Counted from the stretch's first letter, positions 1 to 7,903 are shown. The stretch: DNA of 39,414 nucleotides from Litoreibacter sp. (GCA_026710325.1 JAPORH010000112.1:1-39414); one strand, 5' to 3'. Notes: a model not told the origin generated them from the sequence alone. Translations and numbers: made by a program.

Positions 1-2
1 CG

Positions 3-59
3 GGCGCTTTCAAGCCCAAAATCGAAGGCTATTTCGCCGTGAGTCGTGTACCGTGGTGA
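3..59 (+). CDS. 3' end of a gene cut by the window edge, function unknown
   Basis: Frame 3 is open from the window edge and ends at TGA 57-59, giving a C-terminal peptide ending FAVSRVPW. The stop overlaps the GTG at 56 of the next gene as GTGA, the usual coupling between genes of one operon, which supports this being a true gene end. Too little is visible to name a family. Confidence 0.45.
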   Translation, partial: GAFKPKIEGYFAVSRVPW

Positions 60-325
60 GCTTTACAAAATTTCTTGCCGCCACTGGGCTCGCCGTATCG
101 CTCGCGTCACCAAGCTGGGCGGAGCGCCCTCTGGACAGTCTCGAAGCCAGCGTGGCGATGGAGTTGCCAAACTACGGGTTCGATGATGTCGATGTGCGCG
201 AGCTCTCAACCGGTCAGATCGCCCATATTCACCACCTGCTTTTCTCTGGCAAAGGCAGTGCCGAAATTCGTGGCCAGATCGGCGCGGTTCTGGGCGACAG
301 CCTGATCCGAAGCTTCTTCAAGTAG
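56..325 (+). CDS. Small exported protein of unknown function
   Basis: A protein of about 89 residues. Its first 22 or so residues look like a Sec signal peptide (short basic start, hydrophobic LAATGLAVSLA, then a small-residue SWA cleavage site), so the mature part of about 65 residues should be periplasmic. I recognise no family; the mature part is acidic and has an HIHHLLFSG stretch. Two adjacent GTG codons (53 and 56) could start it. I prefer 56 because it overlaps the TGA of the upstream gene as GTGA, suggesting translational coupling. It ends facing the ABC binding-protein gene, with a hairpin between them. Confidence 0.6.
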   Translation: MSFTKFLAATGLAVSLASPSWAERPLDSLEASVAMELPNYGFDDVDVRELSTGQIAHIHHLLFSGKGSAEIRGQIGAVLGDSLIRSFFK

Positions 326-345
326 GCTCAACTCTGCACGAAGGA

Positions 346-371
346 GCAAAGCGCCGATGCAGGCGCTTTGC
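346..371. terminator. Hairpin between convergent genes
   Basis: A perfect 10-bp inverted repeat GCAAAGCGCC / GGCGCTTTGC with a 6-nt loop sits between two convergent stop codons (325 and 393). There is no good T-tract on either side, so it is a likely but not classical bidirectional terminator, or an RNA 3'-end stabiliser. Confidence 0.5.
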
Positions 372-392
372 AGCCTTGATATCCCATGCAAC

Positions 393-1688
393 TTAGTACC
401 CTGCACGCCCCATAAGCAGCGTCAGTTTGGCATTTGCTTGGTCCATAATCTCCTGAACGGGCCTGCTGCTGCGGGTGACCTCCAGCAATGCAGGGCCGAG
501 CACCTTGTTCTGAATATCGTTCCATTCAGGGATCAGCGGACGCCAATCAGTATCAGCGCATAGAAGCGAGCCGATTACTGCGCTCGATTCAGGACGGCTT
601 TCCTGATTTTCATTGAAGGTGGAAATGCGAATAGGGTCACCGCCTTGATCGGTCATCTGCTGATCGCCTTCTTTGGAGGTCAGGTATTGTAAAAGCAGGA
701 ACGCCGCTTCCTTATTTCGGCTGTTTTCCGGAATACCGATCGCAAATCCGCCCGTTTCCGCGCTGCATCGCGAACCGACAGGGTGGCGCGCATATCCTAT
801 TTTATCTTGGAAATGCGAAAAATTCGGGTCGCGTGCCGCCGAGGCAATCTTGAAATTGTCCAAATACATCGCCGCTTCGCCCGACAAGAAAGAAAAAGCC
901 GCATTGCCGAAATTGAAATCGGACATGCCCTCAGGCCCTGTTTGGGAAACAAGCCGCAAGAACTCAGCCGCTTCCACAGCTTCTGGCGAGTTGATCACCG
1001 GATTCCAGTCATCGTCGAAAATTTTGCCGCCCAAGGGCCCCAGATGCAAAAGCCACGCAAAGGTGACGTCATTTCCGCTTTTGCCGCGGCTGGTGAGGGC
1101 TGGAATGCCCAGTTCTTGCAGTTTTAGGATCGCTCTTTCGAGCTCCTCATAATCTCGGGGTACGGTAAGACCATGCTTTTCAAATATGTCTTTGCGATAG
1201 GCTAGAAGGGAGGTTTCGGCACCAAAGGGAACGCCGTAGAGAACGGCACCCGGACCGTCGAGATATCCTTTTTTTCCGCCAACAAGCCCGCCACTGACGA
1301 GATAGGGTTTTGCGATATCATCCATGTCATAATCGGGGTCGGCGAGCGCCGAGTTTTCAAAGAACGGCGCGAGCGGTGATAGAAGCCCGCGGTCAACATA
1401 TTCGCCTTTCCACATGATCACCCAGGAAACTAAGTCGTATTTTCCGTTTCTTTTTGACAACTCCTCGATTTGCTGGTCGCGCAACTGAAGATAAGGCAGC
1501 GCGTCAATTTCGACATTGATTCCGGTCTCTTGTTCAAAGGTCTCAATAACAGCTTCAGCATTCTGAAAATGTCCAAGGCTTGGCCAAGACACTGTAAGTG
1601 TCGTCCCACGATAGCGATCTGCGGCATCGGCAAAGGCAGCGGTCGCACCGAGCAAGGCTGCCATTGCCACAATTAGATGTTTTTTCAT
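393..1688 (-). CDS. ABC transporter extracellular solute-binding protein (family 1, sugar-type)
   Basis: A periplasmic binding protein of 431 residues with the layout of the MalE/UgpB-type sugar family: signal peptide MKKHLIVAMAALLGATAAFA, then the N-lobe TLTVSWP and VIETFEQETGINVE segments, and near the middle the GEAAMYLDNF and later GGFAIGIPENSRNKEAAF segments typical of the family. The start is ATG 1688 rather than the upstream in-frame TTG at 1700: GGAG lies 6 nt before ATG 1688, and the TTG codon itself overlaps that ribosome site. A near-perfect 18-bp palindrome lies 33-50 bp upstream. No permease or ATPase gene is adjacent, so the transport partners lie elsewhere. The ligand is probably a sugar or sugar derivative, by family only. 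Confidence 0.88.
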   Translation of the reverse strand: MKKHLIVAMAALLGATAAFADAADRYRGTTLTVSWPSLGHFQNAEAVIETFEQETGINVEIDALPYLQLRDQQIEELSKRNGKYDLVSWVIMWKGEYVDRGLLSPLAPFFENSALADPDYDMDDIAKPYLVSGGLVGGKKGYLDGPGAVLYGVPFGAETSLLAYRKDIFEKHGLTVPRDYEELERAILKLQELGIPALTSRGKSGNDVTFAWLLHLGPLGGKIFDDDWNPVINSPEAVEAAEFLRLVSQTGPEGMSDFNFGNAAFSFLSGEAAMYLDNFKIASAARDPNFSHFQDKIGYARHPVGSRCSAETGGFAIGIPENSRNKEAAFLLLQYLTSKEGDQQMTDQGGDPIRISTFNENQESRPESSAVIGSLLCADTDWRPLIPEWNDIQNKVLGPALLEVTRSSRPVQEIMDQANAKLTLLMGRAGY

Positions 1689-1720
1689 CTCATTCTCCAA
1701 ACTAAACGGTCAAAACCGAT

Positions 1721-1738
1721 AATGTTACCGGTACCATT
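1721..1738. promoter_or_regulatory. LacI-family-type operator upstream of the binding-protein gene
   Basis: AATGTTACCGGTACCATT is an 18-bp palindrome with one mismatch and the central CCGG seen in many LacI-family operators (compare the GTTACCGGTAAC type). It lies 33-50 bp before ATG 1688, where a repressor would block the promoter. No LacI regulator gene is in the window. The rest of the gene-free stretch 1689-1992 shows only the terminator at 1911-1941. Confidence 0.6.
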
Positions 1739-1910
1739 TTTGGATTAGCGAAAAATAGAGGCCAATTTAGGAAGCAATCGTGTCAAAGTGTTTGCTAGAG
1801 GGCGTTTGAAAGACCGCGATTTGCTCTTAGTGCGCGGTGGCCGCGCAAAAAAGCGAACGCTGGACAGTGGTTTTTGTCAGAAGGTCGAGGAAACGACGAT
1901 GGCAAAGCAA

Positions 1911-1941
1911 AAGGCTAGCGGACAAAGACCCGCTAGCACTT
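1911..1941 (-). terminator. Intrinsic terminator after the PilJ-like gene
   Basis: GCTAGCGG and CCGCTAGC form a perfect 8-bp stem (1914-1921 with 1930-1937) about 55 nt past the stop of the minus-strand gene at 1993. Read on the minus strand it is followed by CTTTTGC; on the plus strand it is also followed by CTTTTG, so it could work both ways. Confidence 0.6.
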
Positions 1942-1992
1942 TTGCAGGGTGGCGCGCCTGTCGCGGCGCGTCACATGAGTTTGGGCAGATGG

Positions 1993-2910
1993 TTAACCAG
2001 CTGGCTTCGCCGCATCAGCATACATGCCGACAACCTTGTTCATGTCCGACATAGTGACGTTCAGACCTTTAAACTTCTTTTCCAACGCCTCTGACGCCAG
2101 CGCATCACCCCCGAGCACTTTTTCGAGCAACGGCTTCACCTCGCTCCACTCGTTCAGAACGGTTTCGAGGCCGGTCTCAATATTCGCATTTGGGGGCGGC
2201 AACAGGCCAAGCTCCGGCATGCCATGACGCAACGCGTTCAAGGAGGCCTCAAAAATCTGGATCGTCGTTTCAAGGTCAGCTGGTGTCTTGGCTGTCTCGT
2301 GGTCGGTCCCAATGATGCAGGCTTCTTTCGACACCTTTTGGGTCAACATCCGCTGCCGCCCTGAAATGTCGATTAGCAACAACTTGTCATAAGGCACCGC
2401 GTTCGGGTTGGAATATTGCTTCACAAGTTCTGGCACCAAGCGCACAGCTGCCTCAAGCACTTCAGCATTTTGGCTGAGAACAACGCCTACATCTTCGTCA
2501 GACCCGGTCCCGTTTGCGATTGCCTGGGCGGCAATGCGCAGGGGTTCCCATTGCGCACGCAACTCGTGGATGCGGATCAGGGTCTTTTTCCGCGTTTCCG
2601 GGTTGATGATGTTGAGGTCCTCATCCCCATGTTCCAGGGCATTCAGGATCTTGTCGAACTCAGTCTGAGCGGCTGTGAGCAGCTTGCCCGCACCCTCAAC
2701 ATCGACGCCGCGGCTGATCTGGCAAGCAACGGACGGAATACGCTGGGACAGCATCCGCAGCTTGCCTGAAAGGTTGATCCGTTGTTCAGCGTTGTCCTGG
2801 GGTGCAAGGGCCACGCGAACCAGTTTGGATTCATCGGCAACAGCTATTCCGGATTGCATCGCAACCGCACAGGAAACAGCGAGCGCTGTGTATTTGATAG
2901 TAGAAAGCAT
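1993..2910 (-). CDS. Exported protein with two PilJ/NarX-type sensor motifs
   Basis: A predicted periplasmic protein of 305 residues, helical, with a signal peptide (cleavage after SGIAVA). It carries two copies of the motif found in the N-terminal sensor domain of PilJ chemotaxis transducers and NarX/NarQ kinases: SGKLRMLSQRI near residue 50 and SGRQRMLTQKV near residue 200, each followed by a helical arm with a Cys (SVACQI, KEACII). There is no transmembrane anchor or output domain, so it is a free sensor-like protein rather than a receptor. ATG 2910 is chosen because GGAG lies 6 nt upstream; the earlier in-frame GTG at 2961 would put 17 extra residues before the signal peptide. It has its own terminator and seems to be a single-gene unit. 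Ligand and partner are unknown. Confidence 0.8.
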   Translation of the reverse strand: MLSTIKYTALAVSCAVAMQSGIAVADESKLVRVALAPQDNAEQRINLSGKLRMLSQRIPSVACQISRGVDVEGAGKLLTAAQTEFDKILNALEHGDEDLNIINPETRKKTLIRIHELRAQWEPLRIAAQAIANGTGSDEDVGVVLSQNAEVLEAAVRLVPELVKQYSNPNAVPYDKLLLIDISGRQRMLTQKVSKEACIIGTDHETAKTPADLETTIQIFEASLNALRHGMPELGLLPPPNANIETGLETVLNEWSEVKPLLEKVLGGDALASEALEKKFKGLNVTMSDMNKVVGMYADAAKPAG

Positions 2911-3006
2911 GTGTCGCTCCGTTTGAAATGGGTCGGAAACAAGCGACTGGTCAAAAATCACGTAAGCAATGGCTTAGAGGTGCTGGTTGCGTCGGCAGTT
3001 TGGCGC

Positions 3007-3056
3007 AAATTCGCGAAAATTATGGCGAATTTCGAAATTTGGGCGGTAATCCGCCC
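3007..3056. promoter_or_regulatory. Palindrome cluster between the PilJ-like gene and dat
   Basis: Three symmetric elements overlap here: AAATTCGC (3007-3014) with GCGAATTT (3025-3032), the perfect 12-bp palindrome AATTTCGAAATT (3028-3039), and a GGGCGG-TAAT-CCGCCC hairpin (3041-3056). The first two lie 97 bp or more upstream of ATG 2910 and resemble operators. The hairpin lies past the stop of dat and could end the D-amino-acid operon, although no T-tract follows it on the minus strand. Confidence 0.4.
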
Positions 3057-3108
3057 TTGCACACCAAAGGTGACGCGAAGTTAAGCCTAATGTATGCGTA
3101 GAAACGAC

Positions 3109-3966
3109 TCAGACCGCCTGCTTACGGCTTTCCTCGAGGTATAGCTCACGAAGGCGCGCGGCTGATTTTCCGGGCTTTCCATCGCCGAGTGCAACCCCGT
3201 CAATCTCGACCACGGGCATGACAAAAGTAGATGCGGATGTGATGAACGCCTCATCCGCCTGCTTTGCTTCCTCGATGGTGAAGGGACGCTCGACGACCTC
3301 CATCTGAGCGGAGCGCGCATATTCCAGCACCGCCGCCCGGGTGATCCCGTGCAGGATTTCATTGCCCAAGTTGCGGGTGATGATCTTGCCGTCTTTTACG
3401 ATATAAGCGTTGTTGGATGAGCCTTCGGTGACGTGACCGTCTTCGACCATCCAAGCGTCATCGACGCCTGCTGCCTTCGCCATCATCTTGGCCATGGACG
3501 GGAACAGAAGCTGCACCGTCTTGATATCACGGCGCGCCCAGCGTTGGTCCTCGACCGAAATGACTTTCATGCCTTTCTCGATCTTTGGGTTGTTGAGCAG
3601 GTTCGCGGTTTGCGTGAACAAAACCAGTGTGGGTTTTGTGTCTTCCGGAGGATAGGCGAAGTCGCGGTCGCCCGGGTTGCCGCGTGTCAGCTGCAGGTAG
3701 ACCATACCTTCTTCAACGCCGTTGCGCTTGACCAGCTCCTGGTGGATTTCCATCAGCTCATCCTTGCTGACGGGGTTGGTCATCCCCAACTCATCGCAGG
3801 AGCGTTGCAGGCGCACCGCGTGTCCGTCAAAGGCGATCAGCTTGCCCTCGAGGACACTCGTCACCTCATAAACGGCATCGGCAAACAAAAACCCGCGGTC
3901 AAAGACGGAGACCTTGGCCTCTTCTTCCGGCAGGTATTCTCCGTTCACGTAAACGATGCGGCTCAT
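3109..3966 (-). CDS. dat: D-amino-acid transaminase
   Basis: A fold-type IV PLP aminotransferase of 285 residues, the usual length. It has the YVNGEYLPEEEAKVSVFDRGFLFAD start of the family, the catalytic lysine K149 in RRDIKTVQLL (equivalent to the DIK lysine of Bacillus D-amino-acid transaminase), and GNEILHGITR for phosphate binding. The family moves the amino group of D-alanine and other D-amino acids to 2-oxoglutarate, making D-glutamate. ATG 3966 is 4 bp after the dgcA stop; the longer in-frame start at 4017 would lie inside dgcA and add non-conserved residues. It is the last gene of the dgcN-dgcA-dat unit, which suggests that it feeds D-glutamate to DgcN. A branched-chain aminotransferase role is less likely given the DIK motif and the context. 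Confidence 0.88.
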   Translation of the reverse strand: MSRIVYVNGEYLPEEEAKVSVFDRGFLFADAVYEVTSVLEGKLIAFDGHAVRLQRSCDELGMTNPVSKDELMEIHQELVKRNGVEEGMVYLQLTRGNPGDRDFAYPPEDTKPTLVLFTQTANLLNNPKIEKGMKVISVEDQRWARRDIKTVQLLFPSMAKMMAKAAGVDDAWMVEDGHVTEGSSNNAYIVKDGKIITRNLGNEILHGITRAAVLEYARSAQMEVVERPFTIEEAKQADEAFITSASTFVMPVVEIDGVALGDGKPGKSAARLRELYLEESRKQAV

Positions 3967-3970
3967 TCTT

Positions 3971-4933
3971 CTATCCCCATAGGCTGGCGGCGGGGGCATG
4001 CACCCCGGCCGCGTCAAAAGTCAAAGGCGTGTTGCGGTCTTCGGCCAGAAGCAGCGGGCCGTCAAGGTCGGTGAAAGCCGCACCTTGGGCGACGATCGTT
4101 GCCGGTGCCATGGCGAGCGAGCTGCCAACCATGCAGCCGACCATCAGCTCGTAGCCTTGGGCCAGCCCTTCGCGTTTCAGCTCCAACGCCTCAGTCAGAC
4201 CACCGGTCTTGTCGAGCTTGATATTGATCACGTCGTATTTTCCCTTCAGGTCGGGCAGCGAGGCACGGTCATGACAGGACTCGTCGGCGCAGACGGGCAA
4301 AGGCCGCTCAATCTCCGCCAACATTTCGTCCTGTCCGGCAGGCATTGGTTGCTCCACCAATTTAACGCCAAGGCGGACCAGATGCGGGGCGAGCTCGGAA
4401 TAGACGTCAGCCGTCCAGCCTTCATTGGCGTCGATGATGATCGGCGTTTCAGGCGCGCCACGACGGACGGCCTCGAGCCGGGGCATGTCATCGGGTGTGC
4501 CCAGTTTGATTTTCAGTAGCGGGCGATGCGCGTGTTTGCGGGCAGAGGCTTCCATCTGATCCGGCTCAGCCAAGGAGAGAGTGAAAGCGGTTATTTCGGG
4601 TTGCGGCGTAGGCAGATCCAACAGCTCCCATACTCGTTTACCGGCTTCTTTTGCTTCCAAGTCCCAAAGCGCACAGTCCACGGCATTGCGGGCAGCGCCG
4701 GCGGGAAGCGCCGTCTGCAGAACCAAACGTGAAATATCAGCAGGCAGGCCCGCGATCTGCTCCGCCACGCTTTCCATCGTCTCGCCATAGCGGGCGTAGG
4801 GAACGCACTCACCGCGCCCCGTCACGCCATTACGCGTGACCATCGCAGTCAGAACCTTGGCCTCAGTTCGTGACCCGCGGGAGATGGTGAACACCTCCGC
4901 GAGCCGGAAACTGTCAAAACGTGTTTCGATCAC
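3971..4933 (-). CDS. dgcA: Enolase-superfamily epimerase, probable N-acetyl-D-glutamate racemase DgcA
   Basis: A muconate-lactonising/dipeptide-epimerase type enolase-superfamily enzyme of 320 residues. Visible catalytic set: KIKLG (K141, K143), metal ligands D168 (IIIDAN), E194 (KLVEQP) and D217 (VCADES), and the opposing base K242 in KLDKTGG. By sequence alone it would be called L-Ala-D/L-Glu epimerase. The neighbour encodes DgcN (formerly DUF1611), and the DgcN-DgcA pair is known from marine bacteria to convert D-glutamate to N-acetyl-D-glutamate and then N-acetyl-L-glutamate, so that assignment is preferred. The GTG start overlaps the TGA of dgcN as GTGA, indicating coupled translation. 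Substrate choice is inferred from context. Confidence 0.85.
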   Translation of the reverse strand: MIETRFDSFRLAEVFTISRGSRTEAKVLTAMVTRNGVTGRGECVPYARYGETMESVAEQIAGLPADISRLVLQTALPAGAARNAVDCALWDLEAKEAGKRVWELLDLPTPQPEITAFTLSLAEPDQMEASARKHAHRPLLKIKLGTPDDMPRLEAVRRGAPETPIIIDANEGWTADVYSELAPHLVRLGVKLVEQPMPAGQDEMLAEIERPLPVCADESCHDRASLPDLKGKYDVINIKLDKTGGLTEALELKREGLAQGYELMVGCMVGSSLAMAPATIVAQGAAFTDLDGPLLLAEDRNTPLTFDAAGVHAPAASLWG

Positions 4934-5931
4934 AGCGCTTCCAGCGCGTCGACCAGTTTTTCGGCCCCAAAGCGGAACGGGTCGGTGGTGGGCAGGCCCA
5001 TACGGTCCTCGACCTCGGCGATATAGGCCTTCGCCTCATCCTCGCCCATATGCTGGGTGTTGATCGAGATGCCGATGACCTTGCAATTCGGGTTGGCCAC
5101 TTGGGCCAGCGGCAGGGCCATGTCGCGCAGTGCTTCCAGCGACGGCTGTTGGTATTCGGGCAGGCCGCGCATATGGGCACGGGTCGGTTCATGCGCCAGC
5201 ACCAATGCGTCTGGTTGGCCGCCATGGATCAGCGCCATCGTCACGCCCGAGTATGACACGTGGAACAGCGAGCCTTGCCCCTCGATGTGATCCCAGTGAT
5301 CATGGTCATTGTCCGGCGTCAGATATTCCACCGCGCCCGCCATGAAATCCGCGATCACCGCATCCAGCGGCACGCCGCCACCAGTGATCAGGATGCCGGT
5401 CTGGCCAGTGGGGCGAAAGGTGGACTTCATCCCGCGCTTGCGCATCTCCGCATCCATGCAAAGCCCGGTATACATCTTGCCAACAGAGCAGTCGGTACCC
5501 ACGGCCAGCACGCGTTTGCCGCTGCGCTTTTTGCCATTGGCAATAGGGTAGGCGACGGTCGGGATGCGGACGTCGTGCAGGGTGCGGCCATGCACCTTGG
5601 CGGCGCGTTGCAGCTCATCCTCATCACGCAGCAAGTTGTGCAGGCCGGAGGCGATGTCGTAGCCCATTTCCAACGCCTCAACGAGCACCGCTTTCCAAGC
5701 ATCTGAGATCACACCACCACGGTTGGCAACACCGATCACCAGCGTCTTTGCGCCCGCGTCCAAACCTTCTTGCAAGGTCATATTGGTGATGCCCATATCG
5801 GCCTTGCAGCCCTCCATCCGGAACTGGCCCACTGCGTTCTCTGGGCGCCAGTCCTTGATGCCTTGCGCGACCTTCGCGGCCAATGCGTCCGGCGCGTCGC
5901 CGAGGAAGAGGAGATAAGGTGTTTGGATCAT
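4930..5931 (-). CDS. dgcN: D-glutamate N-acetyltransferase DgcN (DUF1611 family)
   Basis: A protein of 333 residues belonging to the DUF1611 family. It has the family's P-loop-like GTDCSVGKMYT segment (residues 145-155), an N-terminal domain with ITNMTLQEGLDAGAKTLVIG, the TGQTGILITGGGVPLD stretch and a YSGVTMALIHGGQPDALVLAH stretch. Members paired with DgcA transfer acetyl from acetyl-CoA to D-glutamate, starting D-glutamate breakdown in the cytoplasm. It begins after a 149-bp gap from the upstream isomerase gene. That gap contains a perfect 19-bp palindrome and a second short one, so dgcN probably has its own promoter. The ATG at 5931 has a G-rich but imperfect ribosome site. Older databases may call it hypothetical or an NTPase. 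Confidence 0.85.
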   Translation of the reverse strand: MIQTPYLLFLGDAPDALAAKVAQGIKDWRPENAVGQFRMEGCKADMGITNMTLQEGLDAGAKTLVIGVANRGGVISDAWKAVLVEALEMGYDIASGLHNLLRDEDELQRAAKVHGRTLHDVRIPTVAYPIANGKKRSGKRVLAVGTDCSVGKMYTGLCMDAEMRKRGMKSTFRPTGQTGILITGGGVPLDAVIADFMAGAVEYLTPDNDHDHWDHIEGQGSLFHVSYSGVTMALIHGGQPDALVLAHEPTRAHMRGLPEYQQPSLEALRDMALPLAQVANPNCKVIGISINTQHMGEDEAKAYIAEVEDRMGLPTTDPFRFGAEKLVDALEAL

Positions 5932-5961
5932 GGCAAGGGCCCCCGAGGCTGCGATTCTATC

Positions 5962-5973
5962 TGTCGCGCGACA
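5962..5973. promoter_or_regulatory. Short palindrome just upstream of dgcN
   Basis: TGTCGCGCGACA is a perfect 12-bp palindrome 31-42 bp before ATG 5931. On the minus strand a weak -10 candidate TAGAAT follows it directly. It could be an operator overlapping the dgcN promoter. Confidence 0.35.
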
Positions 5974-6038
5974 CTAGCTCGATACAGGCAGAAATGCTCT
6001 TGCAAAATCAGGCGTGGCCCGGCAGTTTGTAGCAACGT

Positions 6039-6057
6039 TTGCAGGAAATTCCTGCAA
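6039..6057. promoter_or_regulatory. 19-bp palindromic operator candidate upstream of dgcN
   Basis: TTGCAGGAAATTCCTGCAA is a perfect inverted repeat with 9-bp arms around a single central base, in the only sizeable gap of the cluster, between the isomerase stop (6081) and dgcN. There is no T-tract on the minus strand after it, so an operator is more likely than a terminator. The binding protein is unknown. Confidence 0.5.
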
Positions 6058-6080
6058 GAAGTCGAAGATTCTTCGGCAAA

Positions 6081-6923
6081 TCAGGAATTGCCGCCAAGCT
6101 CCTGCCAAATCTCTTCCGCCCAGGACTTGATCTTTAGCGCCTCCTCCCAACGGTTGGACATCTCGCGACCATCGGACCCAGTCATCGCGTATTCCGGGGG
6201 ACCGAGCTCGCAGACAAAGATGCAATCGCCCGAGGCATTGCGGCCTCGCCACGATGCCATCCCTTCGCGCCACCAGCCCTTGAACAACTCCACCCATTTC
6301 TGGTGCTGCGGAAAGTCGAGCTGCAGCTGAATTTGCTGGCGCGAGGCGACCCGACCTTGAAAACTGTCAGAGCGAGCAAGCACGCGGGAGATCAGGGCCA
6401 GATCATCGTCTGAGAGCGGAAACCAAAACTCACGGTCCACAACGTAGTGGGACAGGTCGGCACAAATCCGCATCTCCGGGATCCGGTCGATGAGCTGCAG
6501 CGTCGTGTAAAGATCGTTGGTGATGCAATTGCGATGAGTCTCGAACTGAATAGGCATGCCGATCCGCTCCGACATCTCCATCCAGGTCTCGATAACGGGC
6601 ACCATGTCATCCAAAGCAATTGGCATCACCTGCCCGATCACATCGACAAAAGGCGCGCCGAAATCCTTGGCCATGATCAGGGTGTCTTCGAGGCTTTCGA
6701 TTGTCTTCGGGAAAGCAACGATCAGTGGCGTCAGCCCATTGGCCTCCATATACGGGCGGACTGCATGGGCGACCGCGACGTCGGAGGCGCCAAGATCAAT
6801 CGCCATCCCGTCATAACCGGCGCCCGCGACCATCTCACACACCTGATCGAGCGGCAGTTTGACACCCGTTTGGTCGTGCGGCTGCATCGCCCAAAGCGAG
6901 GTGTAGGTTTTGAGCTGCCTCAT
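6081..6923 (-). CDS. Sugar phosphate isomerase/epimerase-like TIM-barrel protein
   Basis: A protein of 280 residues of the xylose-isomerase-like (AP endonuclease 2) TIM-barrel superfamily. Typical metal-site segments are present: GYDGMAIDLG early, FETHRN (Glu/His), ICADLSHYVV (Asp/His) and FVCELGPPEY (Glu) near the end. The family isomerises or epimerises sugars, keto acids and similar molecules with a divalent metal; sequence alone does not give the substrate. The ATG at 6923 overlaps the stop of the desaturase gene as ATGA, so the two are translated together. It is followed by the gap with palindromes and then dgcN. A role in processing the product of the desaturase, or in the D-amino-acid route, is inference only. 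Confidence 0.75.
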   Translation of the reverse strand: MRQLKTYTSLWAMQPHDQTGVKLPLDQVCEMVAGAGYDGMAIDLGASDVAVAHAVRPYMEANGLTPLIVAFPKTIESLEDTLIMAKDFGAPFVDVIGQVMPIALDDMVPVIETWMEMSERIGMPIQFETHRNCITNDLYTTLQLIDRIPEMRICADLSHYVVDREFWFPLSDDDLALISRVLARSDSFQGRVASRQQIQLQLDFPQHQKWVELFKGWWREGMASWRGRNASGDCIFVCELGPPEYAMTGSDGREMSNRWEEALKIKSWAEEIWQELGGNS

Positions 6924-7903
6924 TCGGCCGGGATACGCGCCGAGCGCCCGCCGGTGGTCGGTACGATCCAGACCTCATCCATCGGGTATTGGCTTTCATC
7001 CTTGGCGTGAAGTTTGCTGATCACCTCGATCTGGAACTCAATCCAGCCCATACGGTGAACCTCACCAGCCTGCGCCTCGATCTTGTCGTTCAGCTCTTTC
7101 AGCTTCCAAAAGGGCACGGCCGGGAAGGTATGATGCGCGGTATGGTAAGGCATCTGCCAGCACAGCCAGCGCATCAGCGCATTGGTGCGGGTGGAGCGGG
7201 TGTTTTCCAGAATGTCCTGCTCATGGCTGAGACCCAGATGCTCGATCGTGTTCTGCAGCTGATGCACGGGTTTGGTCAGCATCATCGGGATGATCCAAAA
7301 TGTCAGCGCAGCCCAACTGCCAGCAGCGACACTGATCAGCGCAATCACTGCGTAAAGCGCCAAGTGAATGCGCGCCTCATTGATGATTTTCGTTTCCTCC
7401 TCCGCCCGGATGTAAGGCTCCAAAATGATCCCGCGCGCGCGGCGGATATTGCCCACGATGCGGTTGCGCCAATAGGTGACGCCGGTCAGCCAAAGCAGGT
7501 AGCTGGTCAGCGTGTAGGGCTCGCGCACCAATTCCCCGTCCCGCTCCCAATCCTGGGTGTATTGGTGATGAGCGAAATGCATGACCTGATCGAAATCGCG
7601 CGGAAAAATCTGGACAAAACCGATGATGCGGCCAAAAACCTCGTTTAGCTTGCGCGTCTTGAAGACGGTGGCGTGGCTTAGCTCATGCTGCCCCGCATAA
7701 AGGAAGTTCAAAAGCACCCCCAGCACGAACCCGGTCGCCAGAACCCACCAGCTGCCCATAACCTGCCAATGCAATATGCTGACGATGACAATCGCCCCAA
7801 AGTGAGACCCGAGCTGAAGAAACCCCCGCGCATCTGAACGCTCAGACAAGCTACGAAGTTCCTGCGGTGTCAAAATCTTGCGGCGGGAAAAGCTGGCGTC
7901 CAT
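6920..7903 (-). CDS. Fatty-acid-desaturase-family membrane di-iron enzyme
   Basis: An integral membrane protein of 327 residues with the three histidine clusters of membrane desaturases/hydroxylases: HELSH (73-77), HFAHH (109-113) and HTAHH (254-258), plus H222 and H227 in EHLGLSH. Hydrophobic stretches at about 33-70 and 180-210 fit the usual membrane helices. The family uses O2 and a di-iron site to desaturate or hydroxylate lipids, carotenoids or, in some branches, amino-acid-derived compounds. ATG 7903 is chosen because AGAAGGA lies about 7 nt upstream; the earlier ATG 7939 has no ribosome site and falls inside the LysR-type inverted repeat. It is the first gene of an operon divergent from a LysR gene. 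The substrate is unknown; the D-amino-acid neighbours make a non-lipid substrate worth considering. Confidence 0.85.
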   Translation of the reverse strand: MDASFSRRKILTPQELRSLSERSDARGFLQLGSHFGAIVIVSILHWQVMGSWWVLATGFVLGVLLNFLYAGQHELSHATVFKTRKLNEVFGRIIGFVQIFPRDFDQVMHFAHHQYTQDWERDGELVREPYTLTSYLLWLTGVTYWRNRIVGNIRRARGIILEPYIRAEEETKIINEARIHLALYAVIALISVAAGSWAALTFWIIPMMLTKPVHQLQNTIEHLGLSHEQDILENTRSTRTNALMRWLCWQMPYHTAHHTFPAVPFWKLKELNDKIEAQAGEVHRMGWIEFQIEVISKLHAKDESQYPMDEVWIVPTTGGRSARIPAE

